Made by a program: the position numbers and the translations under genes. The notes beneath the pieces were generated by a model. That model saw nothing but the letters and a program-made list of their open reading frames with translations, was not told the DNA's origin and made no database searches. A stretch of 64,000 bases of DNA from Phytoactinopolyspora mesophila (GTDB lineage: Bacteria; Actinomycetota; Actinomycetes; Jiangellales; Jiangellaceae): assembly GCF_010122465.1 (NCBI RefSeq), contig NZ_WLZY01000010.1:124001-188000 (forward strand), read 5' to 3'. How positions within the stretch are numbered: the first letter of the stretch is position 1; the number at the start of each line of letters is the position of its first letter. Shown here piece by piece: positions 17,328 to 24,366 of this stretch.

Positions 17328-17544
17328 TGGACGCCTCTTTCAGGTGCCTAACGAGAGCAGGGGGATATGGCGCGCCACTGCCGTCGTCGAAGTGAATCAA
17401 CACGTCGTCGTCCCACACCTCGGCTATGGGTCCGTGGTGATTGGGCTTTGGGTCGATGCCCGTCGCCTGGCGCATGAGGGCCCGTAACTGCGCGAGCCCC
17501 TCGTCCAGCACGTATACCCTGACCCCTGATTTGAAATCGGCCAT
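17317..17544 (-). CDS. Small hypothetical protein, 75 aa, unique to repeat unit 2
   Basis: 75-aa soluble protein starting MADFKSGVRVYVLDEGLAQL, with an acidic, well-structured C-terminal half (EVWDDDVLIHFDDGSGAPYP). A GAGGTGAC site lies 5 bases before its ATG, and its stop overlaps the PKD-like gene start. The two other repeat units lack it. Unrecognised family; possibly a small regulatory or chaperone-like protein for the exported neighbour. Confidence 0.55.
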   Translation of the reverse strand: MADFKSGVRVYVLDEGLAQLRALMRQATGIDPKPNHHGPIAEVWDDDVLIHFDDGSGAPYPPALVRHLKEASNGE

Positions 17545-17689
17545 TAGCTGTCACCTCGCCGCCGTCCGGTGGATATAAGACATGGGGAGGGCAGCCCGGT
17601 GGCGCGCCGCGTGACATCGAAGGTGCTTGTCGTGGTCATCCCCAGCGGGCGTACTCGCCTGGGGGGATAGCGGTAGGCGGTGCGCCACA

Positions 17690-18325
17690 CTAGCAATCCT
17701 CGTCTGACTCGACCTCGGCTTCGTCCAGCAGCCAGGCACTCTGCCCGTCTAGTTCGATGTAATGCCAGGTCATGTGCCACCTGTGCGTTGTCACCGGGGG
17801 CTGGTGGATGTCGACTGGCTCGCCGTTGACGTCGACGTATTCCAGTCCGCCGCGGTCGACGCATGCGGTGGAGGTGGCTGTGTCGAGATTGCCGATGGTT
17901 TCGAACTCGTTGACCTCGTGGTGCATGACGGTGGTTTCGCCGATCTGGTTGGCTTGGTTGCGCGCCCAGGCGTGGACGAGGCCTTCAAGCTCCAGTCCGG
18001 CCACCCCGATAGGGGTCAGAGGCCAGTCGGCGATGACCTCGAGGGGCCAGGCTTCATCGTCTGTGCCCGCTAGCTCGGTGACGTTCGCGTAGTAGTGGTC
18101 CATCTTCGCTATGAGGTCTTCGAAGGCGGCTTGGATGTCTTCTTCGGCGAGCTCTTCTTCGGTTGGTTCTGTCGGTTGGGGCGGCGCCGTCAATTCCGGG
18201 GCGGTGTCCTCAGTGGGCTCGGCGACCGCCGGTGTGTCGTCGTCAGCGTCGTCGCCTCCACAAGCAGCCACCACGAGCAACATGGCTGCTGTGACCGAGG
18301 GGATGAGGTACCGCTTCTGTCGCAT
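17690..18325 (-). CDS. Putative lipoprotein 2
   Basis: 211-aa lipoprotein. Signal sequence MRQKRYLIPSVTAAMLLVVA with lipobox VAAC, then GGDDADDDTP and a Thr/Pro/Glu linker. The ATG at 18325 directly precedes the signal; an upstream in-frame extension is non-conserved. The first 60 residues are nearly identical to lipoprotein 3 (19627-20289), while the C-terminal domains differ, as if the export part is duplicated and the functional part diversified. Confidence 0.68.
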   Translation of the reverse strand: MRQKRYLIPSVTAAMLLVVAACGGDDADDDTPAVAEPTEDTAPELTAPPQPTEPTEEELAEEDIQAAFEDLIAKMDHYYANVTELAGTDDEAWPLEVIADWPLTPIGVAGLELEGLVHAWARNQANQIGETTVMHHEVNEFETIGNLDTATSTACVDRGGLEYVDVNGEPVDIHQPPVTTHRWHMTWHYIELDGQSAWLLDEAEVESDEDC

Positions 18326-18359
18326 CGAGTATCCAATCCTCAAAATTGGCCAACACCAG

Positions 18360-18549
18360 TCGTCATCGTCATCCACACACGTCCGCTACACCGGTTCCCG
18401 TCACCGTCGTGACACCGATGATTGACAGCAGCGTCGTACCTTCGGTGATGGTCGTGGCAACGATGATCACCACCGCCCTCACTCCCGCCCGAACCGATCA
18501 CTCCACGCTCGCAATCGCTCCGTCGCGGCGCACTCACTGTGTCTGACAC
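18360..18549 (-). pseudogene. tadG remnant, internally deleted (copy 2)
   Basis: The N-terminal 16 codons (MSDTVSAPRRSDCERG) match the intact gene at 15709-16128. The sequence then jumps, in another frame, to the C-terminal strand region (ATTITEGTTLLSIIGVTTVT), matching TTEKTVFLSIIGITTITS of the intact copy. The transmembrane helix and alanine-rich middle (about 65 codons) are gone. Non-functional as TadG. Confidence 0.7.
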
Positions 18550-18688
18550 GTCTTAGACCCTTCGCGTTCTGGGAATCTCGGCATGAAATGGGCCCCTGGG
18601 CCGGATCGCACTGTAGGCGCCTTGCGGCATCGTTGATGTTCTTCGGCGCGAGCCAGACCTCCAAAACCGGCGCACGCTGCCCCTCTCC

Positions 18689-19636
18689 CTACTGCTCAAT
18701 GAGCTGCCGCTCACCGATACGCACCGACGCCGAAGACGTCAACGGATCCACATCCAACGTCCCGGACTCCCCCGTCGAAGCCTCCCAACTCGCAGCCCAC
18801 ATCGTCGAAGCCGTCACCGTGTAGGCCTGATCGCTCTGATCGCCACTGGTGCGCGTGTACAGATACCCACAGTCCGGCGAATCTCGCACACCCATCGCCT
18901 CGTTGTAAGGCTGACCCGGCGTACCGCACGTCTTCGATCCACCGTCGCCCATGTCCCACTCGACGTGCTCAACCTCAGCCACCACGGTGACAGTCACACC
19001 CTGCTCACTGCCGGATTCCTCCAGCGGCCCCCACGTTTGCGGCGAAGGATCCACCGCCCACATCCACACCGGCGCGCCCACCAGACCCATCGATCCTGGG
19101 TTCTGGGACAACGTGGCCGGCGCCATCCCGATCTCGATCGGCTGCAGATCCATGTCATCGAGAATCTCCCGCGCGATCTCGGCAGGGTCGCGTCGAGGGG
19201 CCTCGCCGATCGGGGTCTCCGCCAACCACATGTGTCCCCGTTCGCCCCAGATCGCGATGGCCGGCGGTATCACTCCGGAGAGTTTGCGCCATTCATAGAT
19301 CCAGCCGTCGGGGTAATTGTCTGCCCAGTAATGATGGTTATCCCCACCTGGCTCAAACGAGCCGATGCGAGCTTCCGACACCGGGCGCAGGTATCGATCC
19401 AGCTCCCTGACGAACAAAAACCCAGCCGACGTGCACGGCGCATTGGGAACAGTGGGGTCGTTCTGATTGCAGCCAGTCTCGGTCTCTGGGTCGTCATCGG
19501 GCAAACAGAAGGTACCCGTCCAAGAAGTTCCTGGGGGGCAGTCATGATCTGGCGGGCGGGTCGACGCCTGCGCTGAGGTTGTGGCGATGAGGAGGCCGGC
19601 AACTAGCGTTGCAACGCCGCGGCCGATCATTCGCAT
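18689..19636 (-). CDS. Secreted PKD-like protein 3
   Basis: 315-aa exported protein. The N-terminal signal (GVATLVAGLLIATTSAQAS) is followed by a Cys-bearing segment, and the C-terminal 150 residues are nearly identical to PKD-like protein 2, including VEWDMGDGGSKTCGTPGQP and RIGERQLIEQ. The mature N-terminal half is different from both paralogues. It overlaps the upstream lipoprotein gene by 10 bases. The fixed C-terminus with a variable N-terminus suggests one conserved anchoring or assembly domain carrying exchangeable heads. Confidence 0.7.
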   Translation of the reverse strand: MRMIGRGVATLVAGLLIATTSAQASTRPPDHDCPPGTSWTGTFCLPDDDPETETGCNQNDPTVPNAPCTSAGFLFVRELDRYLRPVSEARIGSFEPGGDNHHYWADNYPDGWIYEWRKLSGVIPPAIAIWGERGHMWLAETPIGEAPRRDPAEIAREILDDMDLQPIEIGMAPATLSQNPGSMGLVGAPVWMWAVDPSPQTWGPLEESGSEQGVTVTVVAEVEHVEWDMGDGGSKTCGTPGQPYNEAMGVRDSPDCGYLYTRTSGDQSDQAYTVTASTMWAASWEASTGESGTLDVDPLTSSASVRIGERQLIEQ

Positions 19637-20289
19637 GGTTCGTCCACTGTCAACGCAATGTCGACAACAACCCAGCCACCATCATCTCCAAACGACGGAT
19701 GGAACTGCCACGTCATTCGCCAGGTCTGGAACTGGGCCGGGTCGCTGGGGGCGTCGTAGGGATCCCCGTTGTAGTCCACAAGCTCCAGGTTGCGTTGATC
19801 AAGGCACGCGGTGGAGGTGGCCGTGCTTACCGTTTCGTCGTCGGAGAGGTCGACCTGTTCAGCGTCGGAGAGCTCCACGTCTTTGACGGTGTGGAAGGCG
19901 ACGTCGGAGTCCCCGACTTGTTCGATCCCAACAGTCCCCCACACGCTGATCCAGTTCTCAAATTCAAGCCCTGCATCCCCGTAGACGGGCCACGATTCGA
20001 CGACTTCGATGGCCCACCCCGACTCGTCGGTGGCGTAATCGGAGGTGTTGATCTTTGTGTCCTCCCACGCCACGACCAGTCGTTCGAAGGCGGCCTGGAT
20101 GTCTTCTTCGGCGAGTTCTTCTTCGGTTGGTTCTGTCGGTTGGGGCGGCGCCGTCAGTTCCGGTGTGGTGTCCTCGGTGGGCTCGGCGACCGGCGGTGTG
20201 TCGTCGTCAGCGTCGTCGCCTCCACAAGCAGCCACCACGAGCATCATGGCCGCTGTGACCGCAGGGATGAGGTAACGCTTCTGTCGCAT
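19627..20289 (-). CDS. Putative lipoprotein 3
   Basis: 220-aa lipoprotein with signal MRQKRYLIPAVTAAMMLVVA, lipobox VAAC, the acidic GGDDADDDTPP stretch and the EELAEEDIQAAFE helix shared with lipoprotein 2. The ATG at 20289 is chosen for the signal peptide. The C-terminal domain differs from lipoprotein 2 after about residue 75 and contains a Cys (TATSTACLDQ) also found in lipoprotein 2 (TATSTACVDR). Confidence 0.68.
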   Translation of the reverse strand: MRQKRYLIPAVTAAMMLVVAACGGDDADDDTPPVAEPTEDTTPELTAPPQPTEPTEEELAEEDIQAAFERLVVAWEDTKINTSDYATDESGWAIEVVESWPVYGDAGLEFENWISVWGTVGIEQVGDSDVAFHTVKDVELSDAEQVDLSDDETVSTATSTACLDQRNLELVDYNGDPYDAPSDPAQFQTWRMTWQFHPSFGDDGGWVVVDIALTVDEPCE

Positions 20290-20319
20290 CGAGTATCCAA
20301 TCCTCAAAGTTGGCCAACA

Positions 20320-20486
20320 GTCGTCATCCACACGTCCGCTTCACCGGATCGCGTCACCGTCGTGATGCCGATTATTGATAGCAGCGTCGTACCTTCGGTG
20401 ATGGTCGTGGCAACGGTGATCATCTCCGCCCTCACTCACGCCCAGGCCGATCGCTCCACGTTCCCCGCCACGCCGTCGCATCACGC
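20320..20486 (-). pseudogene. tadG remnant, internally deleted (copy 3)
   Basis: It reads RRRGGERGAIGLGV in one frame and then ITVATTITEGTTLLSIIGIT in another, with the same internal deletion and frame change as the remnant at 18360-18549. The shared lesion means the deletion happened before this unit duplicated. It abuts the stop of the TadE-like gene at 20487. Confidence 0.62.
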
Positions 20487-20948
20487 TCACCGCTGCCTGT
20501 AGGTGTCGATTGGACTAACCCCGGTCTTGACAGCGGTGCGCGAGCTTAGACCCGGGATGGGAAGGTCACTCACCTTGATCGGACACGTGATGGTGACCGA
20601 GACCGTAGCGTGTTGTCCCGCTGGAACCGCGAATCCCGAAGTATCTACATCCACGCTGGTCGACAGGCACTCAAGCCCTTGGCCTTGCAGGGACATCGCC
20701 GCCGCCGACTGCGCCTCGCTGACCGCGGCGGCGGGATGCCGGGCCAACGAAGCCGCACGGGCGGCATCTGCCGCCGCTTGCTCGACTGCGCCCGACGCCA
20801 AGATCACTCGGCCCGCCAACGCCAGCACCGCCATCACCAGCAACACCCCCGGCGCAATGATCACCCACTCCAGCGCCACCGACCCCTTCTCACCCGTACG
20901 GTGCAAGCCTCGCTTGAACAGCGGCGGTGCGGTCATCGCGTCGTCCAC
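20487..20948 (-). CDS. TadE/TadF-like pseudopilin
   Basis: 153-aa minor pilin of the Tad type. A class III prepilin signal is visible as EKG|SVALEW with Glu at +5 after the cleavage Gly, followed by a hydrophobic helix (VIIAPGVLLVMAVLALAGRV) and an AAADAARAASLA segment. It should be processed by the prepilin peptidase and inserted in the membrane to help assemble Flp pili. It overlaps the TadE gene upstream by 16 bases. Confidence 0.8.
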   Translation of the reverse strand: MDDAMTAPPLFKRGLHRTGEKGSVALEWVIIAPGVLLVMAVLALAGRVILASGAVEQAAADAARAASLARHPAAAVSEAQSAAAMSLQGQGLECLSTSVDVDTSGFAVPAGQHATVSVTITCPIKVSDLPIPGLSSRTAVKTGVSPIDTYRQR

Positions 20949-21322
20949 TCGCGTAGCGGTGCCGTCGAAGACTGAGTCACCTTAGGCCCCGAAACCCCGG
21001 GAAGCACCGACGGCGCCCTCCCGGTAACGGTGACCGTGACTACGCTCGCAGTGGAACTCTGCGACGTCGACCAACTGCTCATGATCTTTGGACCACCCGC
21101 ATTAGAGATGAACGCACTCGCACGAGCTGCGCCATCCCCACGAGACTCGGCAGAAGCCACCCGGGCACCCTCTTGCGCAGCGCCCAGCGCGACGTTTCGA
21201 GCATGGAACCACAACCCACCCTGGATGATCGCGAAGAGTGCAGCGAGCACCAACGGCCAGACGATGACGGATTCCAGCGCCACCGACCCGCGCTCGTTCC
21301 GCTTCCGGCGCGCTGTACTCAT
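20933..21322 (-). CDS. TadE-like pseudopilin
   Basis: 129-aa minor pilin. The N-terminus KRNERG|SVALES has the prepilin cleavage Gly and Glu+5, and the hydrophobic helix VIVWPLVLAALFAIIQGGLW and AAQEGARVASAES segment follow. It lies 9 bases after the Flp pilin gene and is probably co-transcribed with it. Confidence 0.82.
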   Translation of the reverse strand: MSTARRKRNERGSVALESVIVWPLVLAALFAIIQGGLWFHARNVALGAAQEGARVASAESRGDGAARASAFISNAGGPKIMSSWSTSQSSTASVVTVTVTGRAPSVLPGVSGPKVTQSSTAPLREWTTR

Positions 21323-21331
21323 CGCTGCCGC

Positions 21332-21556
21332 CTATGGAGTGATCTCATTGCTGTGTTGTGTTATCACTCGGACGAGCAAGGCAGCCAAGGCAGTGATTAC
21401 GACGAACGTAGCCGCGGCGATAATGACGTATTCCAAACCCGCCGCCCCGCCCTCACGCCGCCCAGTACTGCCAAGCCGATCACGGACACGACCTCGAACG
21501 TGCTCCATGCCCGCGTGCAACCAGGCGCTGACGGCTAGAACCGCCTCATTGTTCAT
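21332..21556 (-). CDS. Flp-type major pilin
   Basis: 74-aa type IVb pilin. The ATG at 21556 has a GGAGGAG site 6 bases upstream. After a 35-residue leader the signal GG|AAGLEYVIIAA gives the cleavage Gly with Glu+5, followed by the single hydrophobic helix ATFVVITALAALLVRV. It is the first gene of the left-hand Tad segment and must have its promoter in the 112-bp divergent spacer shared with the rSAM peptide gene. The matching motor genes are 4.9 kb away at 26458-30551. Confidence 0.82.
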   Translation of the reverse strand: MNNEAVLAVSAWLHAGMEHVRGRVRDRLGSTGRREGGAAGLEYVIIAAATFVVITALAALLVRVITQHSNEITP

Positions 21557-21668
21557 GCTGTTCTCCTCCACGGTCGCACACCGTCTTTGCCGGCACTTGA
21601 CGATCTCCGTGACCAAACAGTAAGGCTTCTCGCCAGCTAGCGGAACCCCAAGTCACGTCGCAGCCGCC

Positions 21669-21827
21669 ATGTTCACCTCTGATAGCCAACTTCACCCCGC
21701 CCCTGTGACACGCCTCCGTCATCCACTGCCATCGCGTACACCCGAGGTCATCGTCAAGGGCAACCATTTCGGCAACCCCAACGTGCTCGAGTTGTGGCGT
21801 CCAGACCTGCATCGGGAAGGTCGTTGA
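21669..21827 (+). CDS. Candidate radical-SAM RiPP precursor, 52 aa
   Basis: 52-aa ORF from ATG 21669 whose TGA (21825-21827) overlaps the radical SAM gene's ATG (TGATG), a sign of translational coupling. The N-terminal half is Pro/Arg/His-rich (leader-like), while the C-terminal half has VIVKGNHFGNPNVLELW (27-43) with Asn32, His33, Phe34, Asn36, Asn38 and Trp43. No Cys. The ribosome site is weak, and GTG 21705 would give a 40-aa version. No match to a precursor family I know. An antisense frame covers the same bases, so coding status rests on the coupling and on the SPASM enzyme next door. Confidence 0.55.
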   Translation: MFTSDSQLHPAPVTRLRHPLPSRTPEVIVKGNHFGNPNVLELWRPDLHREGR

Positions 21828-22750
21828 TGACACACCGCATGATGAGCGCCGCAGCCGACGTCGTTCGACCGCCGCATCACCAGCAGCTTCGGTTTGTCTC
21901 GTTCGAGATCACCGGACGCTGTCAGCTGGAGTGCGTTCACTGCTACGCCGACCGCGGACCGTCCGGCACACATGGCCGTATGACCACCCTGGATTGGACG
22001 CGACTGATAGACGAGGTCTATGACATGGGCGTGTCGATGGTTCAGTTCATCGGCGGCGAACCTACCCTGCACAACGACCTACCGGACATGATCGAACACG
22101 CCCTGGCACGGCACCTTGCTGTCGAGGTGTATACAAATCTAGTACATGTCACACCCAAGCTGTGGGAAGTTTTCGCACGCCCTGGAGTGCGGCTTGCGAC
22201 GAGTTGGTACTCCGACAACGCGAAAGAGCATGCCGCCGTCACCAGGCGGTCATCCCACTCCCCCACCCGAGCGAACATCGCAGAAGCGGTTCGCCGGTCG
22301 ATACCGATTCGAGTTGGTCTGGTCGGTGTGCTCAAAGACCAACGCGTAGCGAAAGCACGCCAAGTGCTCGTGGATCTCGGCGTGGAGGATATCGGTTACG
22401 ACGACCTCCGACATGTCGGTCGGGGTGCGGGCCAGCCCAACCCGGACATATCGCAGCTGTGCGGTCATTGCGCTCAGGGCAAGCTCGCCATCGGCTCGAG
22501 TGGCGCAGTATGGCCATGTGTTTTTTCACGATGGCTACCTGTCGGCAATGTGCTTGTGGAGCCGCTGAGTGCCATCCTTAGAGGCAGCCGGTACTTGTCA
22601 GTCGTAGCTGAACTCGACGCAACCCTCACGACAAAACTGCCGTGCGTACCTGACATGTGCGACCCGCAGTGCGGCCCGTCGTGCAGCCCAGCTTGCCCTC
22701 CATCGAACAACTGCCGGCCGGTCGGGGCATGCGTCCCATGGTATCGCTGA
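21827..22750 (+). CDS. Radical SAM/SPASM peptide maturase
   Basis: 307-aa radical SAM enzyme. The CQLECVHC motif (CX3CX2C) at about residues 29-36 binds the catalytic [4Fe-4S] cluster, and VQFIGGEPTL is the GGE motif contacting SAM. The C-terminal part has a SPASM-type cysteine set: CGHCAQGKLAIGSSGAVWPC and then CVPDMCDPQC, CSPAC and NNC, enough for two auxiliary clusters. Enzymes of this build usually make C-C, C-O or C-S bonds in a small peptide encoded next door. ATG 21827 is chosen for the TGATG coupling; ATG 21839 is an alternative. It starts a plus-strand operon inserted between the two Tad segments. Confidence 0.88.
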   Translation: MTHRMMSAAADVVRPPHHQQLRFVSFEITGRCQLECVHCYADRGPSGTHGRMTTLDWTRLIDEVYDMGVSMVQFIGGEPTLHNDLPDMIEHALARHLAVEVYTNLVHVTPKLWEVFARPGVRLATSWYSDNAKEHAAVTRRSSHSPTRANIAEAVRRSIPIRVGLVGVLKDQRVAKARQVLVDLGVEDIGYDDLRHVGRGAGQPNPDISQLCGHCAQGKLAIGSSGAVWPCVFSRWLPVGNVLVEPLSAILRGSRYLSVVAELDATLTTKLPCVPDMCDPQCGPSCSPACPPSNNCRPVGACVPWYR

Positions 22751-22762
22751 CAGGATAGGAGT

Positions 22763-23506
22763 GTGTTGATTCGTCGTGCGTTCGTCCGCGAAGAGAGACT
22801 CAGTGACGCCGAACGGGAGGAGTGGCCGTTCACGGTGCCGTGCGTCGCCCAGCTGATCGGGCACGGACTTGAGTTCAAGCAACCGATCACCTTCCTGGTC
22901 GGCGAGAACGGCTCTGGCAAATCGACCGTGGTCGAGGCGCTCGCCGAGGCGTTCGGCCTAGACGCACATGGCGGGCGCGCCGGGCGCAAGTACGTCAACG
23001 ACCGCCCTAAAACCGCGCTGGGCGAGGTGCTGGAACTCGACCTCACCACCCAAGGCGCACGAATGAAGAGCAGTCACAGGCTCAAACAGAAGGGCTATTT
23101 CCTCCGTGCCGAGACCGCGTTCGGTTTGATGTCATTCGTGAGCGGCATGGCCGGCTACTGGGAACAAGACACCGCCATGCTCAGCCACGGCGAGGGGTTT
23201 CTAACCGTATTCGACACGATGTTCACGGCCCCCGGCTTTTACATCATGGACGAGCCAGAAGCGCCTTTGTCTTTCACCTCATGCCTGCGGCTGATCGGGC
23301 TCATGCACGAACTCGCGGCCGATGGCGCACAGATTGTCTGTGCTACACATTCGCCACTGCTCGCCGCCACCCCAGAAGCGGACATCATCGAGATGGGCGA
23401 CCACGGCGTTCGCCGACTGCCGTGGGAAGAGCTCGACATAGTCGACCATTGGCGGCGCTACCTGAACAACCCCAATGCCTATCTCCGACACGTGACGGCG
23501 CGATGA
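22763..23506 (+). CDS. ABC-type/AAA ATPase without membrane partner
   Basis: 247-aa single-domain ATPase. Walker A is FLVGENGSGKST (about residues 40-51), the signature-like AMLSHGEGFL appears mid-protein, Walker B is GFYIMDEPEAPLS and the switch His is in CATHSPLLAATPEADII. The pattern is that of small SMC/ABC-like ATPases of the Rad50/OLD group rather than a transporter subunit; no permease is encoded nearby. The GTG at 22763 has an AGGAG site and lies 12 bases after the radical SAM gene. A role in peptide recognition, export or self-protection is speculative. Confidence 0.8.
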   Translation: MLIRRAFVREERLSDAEREEWPFTVPCVAQLIGHGLEFKQPITFLVGENGSGKSTVVEALAEAFGLDAHGGRAGRKYVNDRPKTALGEVLELDLTTQGARMKSSHRLKQKGYFLRAETAFGLMSFVSGMAGYWEQDTAMLSHGEGFLTVFDTMFTAPGFYIMDEPEAPLSFTSCLRLIGLMHELAADGAQIVCATHSPLLAATPEADIIEMGDHGVRRLPWEELDIVDHWRRYLNNPNAYLRHVTAR

Positions 23507-23532
23507 GTTGGAACTCTGATAAGTAGGTTCGC

Positions 23533-24366
23533 ATGGAGTACCAGCCAACCAGCCTGAACGTGCAACACCGACAGATGCTCCGAAGCAATCTGCTGACCGC
23601 AGCCCGTCGGCTCAACTGCACCATCCATGGCACTCCAGTCTATGGGTGGCACGACCGGACTATTGCCGCCAAGGTCACCGTTGATTCCGGTACATTCTGG
23701 CTGCGGGTCGTGTCGGAGTTGGTCAGTTGGGCAAGTGGAAACTTCTGGGAAGGAAATGCGGCATCCTCCGACATCACGTCGGTACCCAAACCGGAAGTTC
23801 TGAACATGCTCGAATGGGGCCATCGCGATCGGCGCTTCCGCGCCGAGTTACTCACCTACATCAGTCCTTCGCCGGTGTCTGCCAGCCAGGAGTTGCTCGC
23901 CGAACCTGACCTGACCGACGAGTGGTGGCGGACATTCGATTCGGCGCTGGAATCACTTGCTGGACATCCGACCGATCGTGCCGCTTACAGCCAACTAGAA
24001 ACGACACGGCGCCTGCGTGCGTACTTCGCCGACAGGGTGGATCCTGCTGTGACGTATTGGCACACCGCACATGCCGACCTGCATTGGAACAACCTCACCG
24101 CACCGGATTGTGTTCTGCTCGATTGGGAGAGCTGGGGCCAAGCGCCGTTCGGTTACGACATCGCCACGCTGTACTGTCACAGCCTCCTCGTCCCCGGAGT
24201 CGCCGAACGTATCCGGAGAGGTTACGCGGAGATTCTCGACAGCCCGGATGGAGTCCGTTCACAACTCTTGGTCATTGCTCGGATTTTCGATCGAAGCATC
24301 CTCGGCGACTATCCCGACCTCGTGCTTCCTCTTCACCGCCTCGCCGATCAACTCGTCGGACGGTAG
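23533..24366 (+). CDS. Aminoglycoside-phosphotransferase-fold protein
   Basis: 277-aa APH/choline-kinase fold protein. HADLHWNNLTAPDCVLLDWE (about 178-197) holds the catalytic loop (HxDxxxxN) and the Mg-binding D of the DFG-like DWE, followed by FGYDIATL. The N-terminal nucleotide-binding lobe is poorly conserved. It is the last gene of the radical SAM operon, 26 bases after the ATPase gene. It may phosphorylate the peptide product or a small molecule. Its 3' end overlaps the minus-strand methyltransferase by about 108 bases, an unusual tail-to-tail overlap. Confidence 0.78.
   Translation: MEYQPTSLNVQHRQMLRSNLLTAARRLNCTIHGTPVYGWHDRTIAAKVTVDSGTFWLRVVSELVSWASGNFWEGNAASSDITSVPKPEVLNMLEWGHRDRRFRAELLTYISPSPVSASQELLAEPDLTDEWWRTFDSALESLAGHPTDRAAYSQLETTRRLRAYFADRVDPAVTYWHTAHADLHWNNLTAPDCVLLDWESWGQAPFGYDIATLYCHSLLVPGVAERIRRGYAEILDSPDGVRSQLLVIARIFDRSILGDYPDLVLPLHRLADQLVGR

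Larger units (their letters stand above)
16129..18549. repeat. Tandem duplication, about 2.4 kb period
   Basis: Intergenic and coding sequence around 16135-16300 recurs around 18546-18755. Examples are the blocks GACCCTTCGCGTTCTG, TTGATGTTCTTCGGCGCGAG and the 3' end of the PKD-like genes, which are nearly identical over some 450 bases. A third unit follows to about 20480. Each unit is ordered tadG, lipoprotein, PKD-like protein on the minus strand, with tadG intact only in the left-hand unit. Confidence 0.8.

Noticed and set aside
21546..21833. Minus-strand frame of 95 codons covering the divergent spacer and the 52-aa rSAM peptide
   Set aside because: It overlaps the Flp pilin start and the promoter spacer, has no ribosome site and no recognisable domain; the plus-strand frame is coupled to the radical SAM gene.
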